NCBI RefSeq assembly: GCF_027186265.1
Contig: NZ_CP114176.1
Location: forward strand, 2,294,001-2,358,000
Direction of reading: 5' to 3'
DNA from: Lentibacillus daqui
GTDB taxonomy: Bacteria > Bacillota > Bacilli > Bacillales > Amphibacillaceae
Length of the DNA: 64,000 bases
A program made the translations under genes and the position numbers. The notes under the pieces are model-generated. The model made no database searches. It had not been told where the DNA came from and was given only the letters and a program-made list of their open reading frames with translations. Positions 52,668-60,248 of the stretch are shown in pieces; the stretch's first letter is position 1; every line of letters begins with the position of its first letter.

Positions 52668-53675
52668 TCAATTAAAAAGAGCTTGTGATGTGATAAAATT
52701 TGCTTTCATAAGAATTTGTTCAATTTCACTATATGTCATTAATTCATCATTGGACTGATAACGTTTGAAGATGACCTTTGGTAAATTCCCATACCTTCTC
52801 TTTACCTCTTCTGAAGCATTGTCAGGTAAAATAACATAGTAATTTTTATCAAATTTATAAGTGTTACGAGATTCGGCATTTGATACTAACATTTCATGAA
52901 GTTTCTCACCTGGACGAATCCCAATCTCATTTATAACAATGTCTTTTACTGCAAAATGCCTTTCCAGGACATAAATTAAATCGATAATCCTGCATGCTTT
53001 CATTTTCATGACAAATATTTCGCCGCCAATCGCTTGTTCAGATGCATATAACAGCAAATCAATGGCTTGAGAAACTGTCAAGAAGAATCGTGTCATTTCC
53101 CTGGATGTAAGAGGAACTGTATGATGATTTGCAATTTGTTCTTGGAAAAACGGGATGACACTGCCATTTGTTCCAATAACATTACCACCGCGGATACAGA
53201 CAAAATGTGTATGACTGCTTAATTGATTCGCCTGAATGATTAATTTTTCACCAATCGCTTTCGTAAGTCCATAGAAATTGATTGGTTCGACAGCTTTATC
53301 TGTAGACACATCAATGACTTTTTTTACCTTTTGATTTAAACTTGCTTTGATTATATTCTGCGTACCATATACATTGGTCTTTAACGCTTCCGAAGGCTGG
53401 TCTTCACATATAGGAACATGTTTTAGCGCCGAAAGATGGAATATATAATCGACATTTTTTACCGCTTCGTTTACTGCTTCAAAATCTCTTACATCACCAA
53501 TCACAAATTTTAAATAAGGATTATCCGAAAAAGCCCTTTTCATTTTAACCTGTGCAAATTCATTACGTGAGAAGATTCTTATTTCCTTTGGTTGCAATGG
53601 AAGCAGCTTTTTTACTAGTTCATGTCCCCAGGAACCTGTCCCCCCGGTAATCAATATAATCGTGTTTTGAAACAC
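52668..53675 (-). CDS. UDP-GlcNAc 4,6-dehydratase (inverting)
   Basis: SDR enzyme of 335 aa making a UDP-4-keto-6-deoxy sugar from UDP-GlcNAc. Nucleotide loop ITGGTGSWGHEL, and the active site VSTDKAVEPINFYGLTK with Asp-Lys and Tyr-x-x-x-Lys in the spacing of FlaA1/PseB. CapE and FnlA have Met in place of this Tyr, so the protein looks PseB-like, although its neighbour is CapF-like. It could feed an L-FucNAc-type or a pseudaminic-type sugar. Transcribed towards the CgeB-like gene. Confidence 0.88.
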   Translation of the reverse strand: MFQNTIILITGGTGSWGHELVKKLLPLQPKEIRIFSRNEFAQVKMKRAFSDNPYLKFVIGDVRDFEAVNEAVKNVDYIFHLSALKHVPICEDQPSEALKTNVYGTQNIIKASLNQKVKKVIDVSTDKAVEPINFYGLTKAIGEKLIIQANQLSSHTHFVCIRGGNVIGTNGSVIPFFQEQIANHHTVPLTSREMTRFFLTVSQAIDLLLYASEQAIGGEIFVMKMKACRIIDLIYVLERHFAVKDIVINEIGIRPGEKLHEMLVSNAESRNTYKFDKNYYVILPDNASEEVKRRYGNLPKVIFKRYQSNDELMTYSEIEQILMKANFITSQALFN

Positions 53676-53978
53676 ATGTATACACCTCCCTACAGCGATA
53701 ATGCCTATTGTTTATATCATCATCAAAATAGATACAGTCGAACAGAGCTGATGGCTTGGATGGTAGGAATTCTACTGAATGGTTACACTCCAATTTATGA
53801 AAAAAATAGCAAACTGTACATGATATAGGTTTAAATAAAGGCAAAAAAGGCGGTTTGTTCGCGTCCAGATTTATTGGGGCGGTGAAGCCTGGTCACTAAG
53901 ATCTGCTATAGGAGAAAATTTTGGGAAAGGACCTTGTTGAGAGACGCTAAGAATTGTGAAAAATAACTCTCACTTTGC

Positions 53979-54041
53979 ATCTATAGCGATTCCATCTCAA
54001 TCTATAGCGGAATTCCGACTATCTGCAGCGCATAACAGCTT
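53979..54041. repeat. 21-bp array, family E, three units
   Basis: Units start at 53979 (ATCTATAGCGATTCCATC), 54000 (ATCTATAGCGGAATTCCG) and 54021 (ATCTGCAGCGCATAACAG). Exact 21-bp spacing, with core ATCTATAGCG. Confidence 0.75.
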
Positions 54042-54314
54042 TTGGTTGAGCGTTCTACTCATAAATGGATTTAACAGCTCCGCTTTGAACGTTACATCCA
54101 ATTGCATGCATAAAGTGAAACTTCATTCAGTGGAGGTTTCCTTTCCTTACCCACTGAAACGCCCATGGCTCCGCATTCGCGTAGCCACCAACTATCATGA
54201 AAACAGTCTCTAAACACAGAAAAGTCTAAAGCCATAGAATCTTGTCTATAAAACCCATCTTATCTTAATAATCGGTGTATCTATGATGTGTTAGTTGAAC
54301 AGAATCAGGAATTT

Positions 54315-54387
54315 ACGGGCTGTTTATCCCCTACCTTCTAAGTTTTTAGTTACTCTCACTTATAGAGGTGGGGGTATTACAGCCCGT
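54315..54387. other. Long stem-loop downstream of cysC
   Basis: ACGGGCTGT (54315-54323) pairs with ACAGCCCGT (54379-54387), and the inner TATCCCC-ACCT with AGGTGGGGGTA. The stem is about 20 bp with a large loop. It may end or stabilise the cysC transcript. Confidence 0.5.
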
Positions 54388-54459
54388 TAATGCGTGATAA
54401 AAAAGGGGACAAAGCACTTTGCCTCTTAAAAATATTCGACTTTCCTCTACCAAAAACCA

Positions 54460-55062
54460 TTATTTCAAGTATCCCTTCGCTTTCAAATAGGACAAAATCG
54501 TCTCTACAGACTCCCCGACACACTGCACATCGGTATCCACCGTGATTTCCGGGTCCACAGGTGCCTCATACGGCGCATCAATCCCTGTAAACCCTTTAAT
54601 CTCACCGGTGCGTACCTTCTTATACAGTCCCTTTGGATCACGTGATTCACATGTTTCTATACTCGCATCAACAAACACCTCGATAAATTCACCCTCGTCC
54701 AGCAATTCACGTATTTCATCACGGTCTTTTCGATATGGTGAAATGAAAGCGGACAATGTAACCAATCCAGCATCAACCATCAGCTTGGATACTTCCCCAA
54801 TGCGACGGATGTTTTCTTTCCGGTCTTTAGGACTAAAACCAAGATTTTTATTCAGACCATGGCGGATATTGTCCCCATCCAGACGATACGTTCGGACACC
54901 CATGTGATGCAGTTCTTTTTCCAGCTCAACCGAAATAGTCGATTTACCTGAACCAGACAGGCCTGTAAACCACACCACGGCGCTATTATGATTATTCAAT
55001 TGTCTCCGATGTTCCTTCGTTATTTTCGAATGATGCCATTTAATATTTTCTGTTTCTGCCAT
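54460..55062 (-). CDS. cysC: Adenylylsulfate kinase
   Basis: APS kinase of 200 aa: APS + ATP gives PAPS. P-loop GLSGSGKST at about residue 34, the APS-binding DGDNIRHGL and GFSPKDRKENIRRIGE, and the lid region ISPYRKDRDE. It follows the SLC13 gene by 12 bp at the end of the sat operon. No PAPS reductase is here, so the PAPS is available for the sulfotransferase. Confidence 0.95.
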   Translation of the reverse strand: MAETENIKWHHSKITKEHRRQLNNHNSAVVWFTGLSGSGKSTISVELEKELHHMGVRTYRLDGDNIRHGLNKNLGFSPKDRKENIRRIGEVSKLMVDAGLVTLSAFISPYRKDRDEIRELLDEGEFIEVFVDASIETCESRDPKGLYKKVRTGEIKGFTGIDAPYEAPVDPEITVDTDVQCVGESVETILSYLKAKGYLK

Positions 55063-55074
55063 AGACGTTCCCTC

Positions 55075-56853
55075 CTAAAACCACACATAATAAATGATCA
55101 AAACAGACGTCACCATCACTAACAGACTAAGCGGAAGCCCGACTTTTACGTAATCCATAAACTTGTAGCCGCCAGGGCCATATACAATCAAATTCGTCTG
55201 ATAACCGATTGGTGTAATAAAACTTGCTGAAGCGGCTATTGTAATGAGGACAGCTATTCCTGTCGGCTCGACAGCAAGCGTCTGTGCCATTTCAATTCCG
55301 ATTGGAAGCATCATGACGGCTGCAGCACTGTTGGTGACAATTTCCGTAAACACATTTGTCAGAATATAGATTATAAACAAAGTGGCCACTAATCCTAATA
55401 GATCACCAAAATCCAACAAACCATTCGCAACCCATTCCGCCAGACCCGTTTTTCTTATGGCAGCACCAATCCCGAGCGAACTGGCAATCAATAATAAAAC
55501 ATTGAAGTGAACATATTTCTTGGCTTCCTGAGGTGTAATAATTTTCGCAGTCAAAAATACCAAGACTGTTAGTGCTAACGCTTTAAACATACTAAGCCAG
55601 CCCAGTGTCACTGTCACAATCATCGCAAGCAGCATGATGATCGAAAACCAGCCTTTCTTGGTGCTTCGATTCAGGGCAGCTGGTGTATCCAATGACGATA
55701 CGACAAAAAAGTCATTTGATTGTTGATATTTTTCAACAAAGTCCGTACCCGCCACAAGCAATAATGAATCCCCAGGCTTTAAAACGATATCCCCGACCTT
55801 GCTCTTGATCCGCTCATTATTCCGGTGTACCGCAATGACACCTGCATCATACCGTGAACGGAACTGCGATTGTTTAATTGACTTGGATAAAAGAGACGAC
55901 TGATCTGACACGACGGCATCCACTAATTTGGTTGATCCATCCTTCAGATCATCGAGATCAATGTTCGTCCCCGTTTCCAATTTCAGACCTTTCATCTTCT
56001 GCAAATCAGCAATGGTTGAAATCAATCCGGTAAAAATTAGCCGGTCACCACTTTGAATCACCGTAGTTGACCTGACCGGCGAAATCCGTTCATCGCCGCG
56101 GATAATCTCAATTAGATAAAGACCTTTCAAATCTCGCAAACCAGCTTGCCACACACTCTTGTCAAGATGTCCGAAGTCTTGTGTCACTAGCATTTCAGCA
56201 ATGTATTCTTTGAAATCCTCCTTTATCCGCTGGCCAAAGCCTTTGTTATCCGGTAATAATTTATATCCAATTGTAAATAAATAAATGAGTCCAATTATTG
56301 CAACCGGAATACCAACGATAGCTAATGTAAATAATGAAAAACCTTCCAGTCCAAAGTCCAGCATCAAACCATGAACGACAAGATTTGTGGACGTTCCTAT
56401 TAATGTAATCATCCCACCCAAAATCGTAGCGTATGATAATGGGATCAAAAATTTGGAAGGTGCGATCCCACGGTCTTCACACCATTTTTTTATAATTGGG
56501 GTAAACGTCACAACAATCGGTGTATTGTTTAAAAAGGCTGAAAGTGCAGATATCGGTACAAAAAAGCGCAGCATCGAACTTGTGTGGGTACGACTGTTCT
56601 GAAGCCATTTTTTCATCAGTTGATCGATCAAACCACTTTTCTGTATAGCCCCTGCAACGATAAACAATAATGCAACCGTTAGCATACCTTCGTTGGAAAA
56701 ACCGTTCAATGCCTCATCAATCGTCAAAACGCCTGAAAGTAACAAAATAACTAATACTGAAAAAATGACCATGTCAGGCCGGGCTACTTCAAAAATCAGC
56801 GCGGCAAACATGGTCAGCAGTAACATTAGCACAAACATCATTTCAAAGGTCAT
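55075..56853 (-). CDS. SLC13 family sulfate transporter with TrkA-C domains
   Basis: Membrane transporter of 592 aa. An N-terminal DASS/SLC13 half, then two TrkA-C (RCK_C) domains (about residues 205-290 and 300-385; VVIQSGDRLIFTGL and IVLKPGDSLLLVAGTDFVE), and a C-terminal membrane half with AAVMMLPIGIEMAQTL. The layout is that of sodium/sulfate or divalent-anion permeases. Placed between sat and cysC, it almost certainly brings in sulfate. Confidence 0.88.
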   Translation of the reverse strand: MTFEMMFVLMLLLTMFAALIFEVARPDMVIFSVLVILLLSGVLTIDEALNGFSNEGMLTVALLFIVAGAIQKSGLIDQLMKKWLQNSRTHTSSMLRFFVPISALSAFLNNTPIVVTFTPIIKKWCEDRGIAPSKFLIPLSYATILGGMITLIGTSTNLVVHGLMLDFGLEGFSLFTLAIVGIPVAIIGLIYLFTIGYKLLPDNKGFGQRIKEDFKEYIAEMLVTQDFGHLDKSVWQAGLRDLKGLYLIEIIRGDERISPVRSTTVIQSGDRLIFTGLISTIADLQKMKGLKLETGTNIDLDDLKDGSTKLVDAVVSDQSSLLSKSIKQSQFRSRYDAGVIAVHRNNERIKSKVGDIVLKPGDSLLLVAGTDFVEKYQQSNDFFVVSSLDTPAALNRSTKKGWFSIIMLLAMIVTVTLGWLSMFKALALTVLVFLTAKIITPQEAKKYVHFNVLLLIASSLGIGAAIRKTGLAEWVANGLLDFGDLLGLVATLFIIYILTNVFTEIVTNSAAAVMMLPIGIEMAQTLAVEPTGIAVLITIAASASFITPIGYQTNLIVYGPGGYKFMDYVKVGLPLSLLVMVTSVLIIYYVWF

Positions 56854-56896
56854 GGGGTATCAGATCTCCTTTTAATGCGTGTACAAAAAGGAAAAT

Positions 56897-58057
56897 TCAG
56901 GTTCTGTTCTTTCCTTGCATTCCTTTGATTAGCACATCAGCAACTTCCGGACGTGAAAATTCTTTTGGTGGGCGTTTGCCGTTACGAAGCAGTTCACGTA
57001 CCTTTGTACCGCTTAAGTGGACATGATTTTCCTTGTCGTGTGGACATGTTTTCGCGGATGCCATATTTTCACAGACTTTACAGTAAAACGCATGTTCAAA
57101 TTTAAAAATCTGAATGCCGAGTTCTTCTTCATATTGTGCGATCAACTCTTGCGCTTCATATGTCCCATAGTAGTCTCCAACACCAGCATGATCACGTCCG
57201 ACAATAAAATGAGTGCAGCCATAGTTTTTTCGCACAATCGCATGCAAAATCGCTTCTTTCGGTCCCGCATAGCGCATGGCCGCTGGATAGATGACAAGAC
57301 GCACACGATCTTTCACATAATAGTTTTCTAAAATTGTTTTGTAGCTTTCCATCCGAACATCCGCTGGAATATCATCAGATTTCGTTTCACCAACAAGTGG
57401 GTTCAACAACAAGCCATCCACCGACTCAAGTGCTGTCTTTTGAATATGCTCATGCGCGCGATGAACCGGGTTTCGTGTCTGAAAGCCAACGATTGTTTTC
57501 CAGCCCAGGTCTTCAAACATCCGCCGTGTTTCAGTCGGATCCATGTAATACGCTAAAAATTGACTGTGATCTGGGCGATTAAGCAGCGTAATCTCCCCGC
57601 CAAGATTGATATTTCCAGCCTCATAGACTTTCTTCACCCCGGGATGTGCCGCATTAGTTGTGCCATAGACATTTTCCGCTTCCTTCTTTTTATCATATGC
57701 ATATTTCTCGGCCAGGGTGATAGTTCCATAGATGACCCCATCTCTTCCTTTAAGGGCAATTTGGTCACCAATTTGAAGGTTTTTAGCCTCTTTTTCGGTT
57801 GTCGGCAATGTAATCGGGATGCTCCAGATTGTTCCATCCACAAGACGTGCATTTTTAATGACATTCTCATAATCATTCTGCACCATAAATCCTGTCAGTG
57901 GACTAAAACCACCTATCCCTATTAGTTCCATATCTGAAATCACCCAGGAACTTACAGTTATAGACTGAAGCGTTTCGGCATGCTTGATCGCTTCATCTCG
58001 TTTCTGCCCAGTTAATTCTCGGCTGATTAATTTTCCGCCATGTGGTTGATTGACCAT
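56897..58057 (-). CDS. sat: Sulfate adenylyltransferase (ATP sulfurylase)
   Basis: 386 aa. It makes APS from sulfate and ATP. The QTRNPVHRAHE and GRDHAGVGDYYGTY active-site motifs are present. A Cys cluster FYCKVCENMASAKTCPH binds zinc, as in single-domain bacterial enzymes. First gene of the sat-SLC13-cysC operon. No S-box, T-box or CymR-like element was recognised in the 220 bp upstream. Confidence 0.95.
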   Translation of the reverse strand: MVNQPHGGKLISRELTGQKRDEAIKHAETLQSITVSSWVISDMELIGIGGFSPLTGFMVQNDYENVIKNARLVDGTIWSIPITLPTTEKEAKNLQIGDQIALKGRDGVIYGTITLAEKYAYDKKKEAENVYGTTNAAHPGVKKVYEAGNINLGGEITLLNRPDHSQFLAYYMDPTETRRMFEDLGWKTIVGFQTRNPVHRAHEHIQKTALESVDGLLLNPLVGETKSDDIPADVRMESYKTILENYYVKDRVRLVIYPAAMRYAGPKEAILHAIVRKNYGCTHFIVGRDHAGVGDYYGTYEAQELIAQYEEELGIQIFKFEHAFYCKVCENMASAKTCPHDKENHVHLSGTKVRELLRNGKRPPKEFSRPEVADVLIKGMQGKNRT

Positions 58058-58163
58058 ACGTTAACCCCCTTGTAAATTTTATTTTCGATACACTAACATA
58101 TTGGATAAAGACAAAAGTTGGAACTAACCATTCCTTTTACTAAAAATCTAGGGAGATATAATA

Positions 58164-58225
58164 GAAAAGCGTAGATAACTCCAATCAGCTTAAAAAAGCT
58201 GTGTTAAAGTTTTCTACGCTTAATT
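58164..58225 (-). terminator. Terminator of cotX
   Basis: AAGCGTAGA / TCTACGCTT ends with an inner AGCTT-AAGCT hairpin. On the minus strand it is followed by TTCTATT. Confidence 0.7.
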
Positions 58226-58279
58226 TCTATTTAAAAAGTGAGTAAACTGGGTTTTGCGGTTAACCCTCTTACATACTAC

Positions 58280-58894
58280 TTAAAGTACTTCCAATCGAAC
58301 AACTAATGCAATTAACACTTGCAATAGGATTTGGGCATTAACGGCAATATCCGTATCGGTCGTTGTAACATTTACACCACGTGAATTTTCAATATAAAGC
58401 TGTTGTTTGTTTACCTGACTGGATTTTAATTTAGCGAATAGATCTTGGGTAATTTCATCCTCGGTACTGCTATCTGCAATAGAAATGCTAATTACTAAAG
58501 CAATTGCAGCCTGAAGGGCAACTTGAATGTTAACAGCGGCTTGAGTATCGGTCGACTTCACATCTATATCGCATGAGTCTTTAATAACGATACACTCATC
58601 GGACTGTTGAACGTTTTTCACTTGTGAATTCTGTTCTTGATCAACAGTGCTATCACCAGTGCAATTCATAGGATGATCCATGGTTGGGTCTAGTGCACTC
58701 CACTTATGGCATGGTTCTTGCTTATGGCATGGTTCTTGCTTATGACATGATTCCTGTTTACAACATGACTCTTGGCATGGATCATGTTTGCAATGCGAAA
58801 CCGATTGTTGACATTGACTATCACAAAGACCTATTTTATTACCATGATTTCTAGCTCTGTTCCTTGCTAGTAAAAAATTTTGTTGATTCCTCAT
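58280..58894 (-). CDS. cotX: Spore coat protein CotX, Cys/His-rich N-terminus
   Basis: Spore crust/outer coat protein of 204 aa. Two Coat_X repeats (about residues 100-150 and 155-204) read IKDSCDIDVKSTDTQAAVNI and IENSRGVNVTTTDTDIAVNA, each ending in a hydrophobic ALVxxxxI stretch. The first 60 residues have about ten Cys and ten His, including three tandem CHKQEP units, unlike ordinary CotX. A sigma-K-type promoter lies upstream. Its closeness to the sugar and sulfate genes links that region to the spore surface. Confidence 0.9.
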   Translation of the reverse strand: MRNQQNFLLARNRARNHGNKIGLCDSQCQQSVSHCKHDPCQESCCKQESCHKQEPCHKQEPCHKWSALDPTMDHPMNCTGDSTVDQEQNSQVKNVQQSDECIVIKDSCDIDVKSTDTQAAVNIQVALQAAIALVISISIADSSTEDEITQDLFAKLKSSQVNKQQLYIENSRGVNVTTTDTDIAVNAQILLQVLIALVVRLEVL

Positions 58895-58924
58895 TACTTC
58901 TCTCCTCCTTCTTGCGGTTTACTT

Positions 58925-58951
58925 TATGTTATGTACTATGTCTCAAATAGT
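58925..58951 (-). promoter_or_regulatory. Sigma-K-type promoter of cotX
   Basis: Minus strand: AC, 16 bp, CATAACATA (58925-58933), an exact fit to AC - N16 - CATAnnnTA. Confidence 0.65.
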
Positions 58952-59028
58952 AAGGGTGGTTGTCTTATCATAAAAACCTATTTTTTAATATATGTATGAT
59001 AAACTACCCTACCCAATAGGCAAACAAT

Positions 59029-59058
59029 ACCCCGGATATTTACCATCCAGGGTATTAC
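59029..59058 (-). terminator. Terminator of the CotW-like gene
   Basis: AATACCC-GGAT / ATCC-GGGTATT stem, with one internal mismatch, T-rich on the minus side. Confidence 0.7.
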
Positions 59059-59118
59059 AATTTCTTGATACAGGATAGTATTTAGCAAAAGAAAGCCTAT
59101 TTGCAGATTTCCAAAAGG

Positions 59119-59349
59119 CTAATCTCTTTCTTCTTTCTGGTTCCCTTCTTTTTGATCCTCTTCATTCTTTTGAACTCGTGTGAGGTCATCGACACTTTGC
59201 TTTAGAACTTCAACCAAATTCTTTATTCTTTCCTTATCTTCAGCATCCAGTTTACCAGCATCTAATTTGGCTCCGTGTTTTTTTAAAGTGTGATCCACGA
59301 GCAAATCGATAATCTGGTTGGAGAAGTTTTCATAATTATTACCGCTCAC
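59119..59349 (-). CDS. CotW-like spore coat protein
   Basis: 76-aa protein starting at GTG 59349, five bases after GGAGGTG. The longer frame from 59409 includes the ribosome site. LLVDHTLKKHGAKLDAGKLD and KERIKNLVEVLKQSVDDL followed by a Lys/Glu/Gln tail recall the B. subtilis CotW arrangement (helical core with SKHG, charged tail). The CotX gene follows on the same strand, as in the cotVWXYZ cluster, which supports the assignment. Identity is probable, not certain. Confidence 0.65.
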   Translation of the reverse strand: MSGNNYENFSNQIIDLLVDHTLKKHGAKLDAGKLDAEDKERIKNLVEVLKQSVDDLTRVQKNEEDQKEGNQKEERD

Positions 59350-59376
59350 TGCTACACCTCCAAGCTTACTTTTATA

Positions 59377-59404
59377 TACTATATTCACCCTGGTATTAGG
59401 TTGT
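59377..59404 (-). promoter_or_regulatory. Possible sigma-K promoter of the CotW-like gene
   Basis: Minus strand: AC, 17 bp, AATATAGTA. One base from the CATAnnnTA consensus. Confidence 0.45.
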
Positions 59405-59540
59405 ATCAATCATCGTCTAATTCAACGAATTTTGTTCACCTATTTCTAAGTAGGTAATAAACTTCAAACAAAAACTAGTTACGCATCTATGTTTATAGGA
59501 TAGTTGTGGAATTTTGCTATTAAGGGAACTAAACGCCCTT

Positions 59541-59567
59541 ACAGATGGACAGCATCAGAATATAGTA
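59541..59567 (+). promoter_or_regulatory. Possible sigma-K promoter of the DUF2642 pair
   Basis: AC (59541), 16 bp, AATATAGTA (59559-59567). Same -10-like sequence as in front of the CotW-like gene. Confidence 0.5.
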
Positions 59568-59607
59568 AATTGAGATAGATATTATATTACAGAAAGGATG
59601 GATACTG

Positions 59608-59973
59608 ATGGCACTTACAGATCGTCAGAGGGATCTACTGAATTACCTTAACCAACTATCCCAGAGTCTTGCCAACAGTGGATTAAATAATGATTTCTCA
59701 TTAAATTTACCAGGACTAAATGTTGATTTTGATGTCGATGTTGGAAGGAACAGATCGGGTGGCGGAACATCTCCAACTCCACCAAATACTCCCAAAACGA
59801 TGCGCGACGTATTAATTAACGCAATCAATGAACAGGTACAAATAACTACACCTTTTGATACCGTAACAGGTACGCTCATAGCAGTGAAGAATGACTATGT
59901 CGTATTAGTGGAAAACACTGGAGAACAAACACTAGTCCGTATAGATAAAATCGAATTCGTCAGTGAGATATAA
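59608..59973 (+). CDS. DUF2642 protein, probable spore coat
   Basis: 121 aa. An amphipathic N-terminus (RDLLNYLNQLSQSLANS) and a Gly/Pro/Thr linker are followed by a DUF2642-type beta domain (about residues 70-121: VQITTPFDTVTGTLIAVKND then YVVLVENTGEQ). DUF2642 proteins in bacilli are mostly spore coat components. GAAAGGATGG precedes the ATG. It lies 12 bp before the second DUF2642-like gene and so is co-transcribed. Confidence 0.75.
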   Translation: MALTDRQRDLLNYLNQLSQSLANSGLNNDFSLNLPGLNVDFDVDVGRNRSGGGTSPTPPNTPKTMRDVLINAINEQVQITTPFDTVTGTLIAVKNDYVVLVENTGEQTLVRIDKIEFVSEI

Positions 59974-59985
59974 GGAGGGATACAA

Positions 59986-60195
59986 ATGTTTCAAGACACA
60001 TTTGCGGCCGAATTAGCAAATAGAGCCGGCTCAAGAGTTGAAGTGGCTACGGATAATAATCTAATTGATGGAATACTGTCAACGGTGACTGCAGAATTAG
60101 TTCTCGTAATTGAAGTTAGTACTGGTTATCAAAATACCAAGGTATATATATCCTTAAGTTCGATCAACTTTATTCGTTTTCCTGTAGCTGCCTAA
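59986..60195 (+). CDS. Second DUF2642-like small protein
   Basis: 69 aa, essentially one DUF2642-like domain (GSRVEVATDNNLIDGILSTV, TGYQNTKVYISLSSINFI). AAGGAGG precedes its ATG. Gene pair with the longer DUF2642 protein, ending at a shared terminator. Confidence 0.7.
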   Translation: MFQDTFAAELANRAGSRVEVATDNNLIDGILSTVTAELVLVIEVSTGYQNTKVYISLSSINFIRFPVAA

Positions 60196-60205
60196 CGAAA
60201 CAAAA

Positions 60206-60245
60206 GCCAGTAAAAACAGGGGTTAACCTTATTTTTTACTGGCAT
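60206..60245. terminator. Bidirectional terminator
   Basis: GCCAGTAAAAA / TTTTTTACTGGC between the convergent DUF2642 operon and GT2 gene. Confidence 0.85.
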
Positions 60246-60248
60246 TTT

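Larger units (their letters stand above)
53676..54459. other. Gene-free region with repeats and hairpins
   Basis: 784 bp. It contains the family E 21-bp array (53979-54041), an 8-bp hairpin TTCAGTGG / CCACTGAA at 54126-54158, and the long hairpin at 54315-54387. No protein-like frame was found. Confidence 0.5.

Noticed and set aside
58060..58160. Possible riboswitch or S-box before sat
   Set aside because: No conserved S-box, T-box or CymR-like motif could be identified in the stretch.
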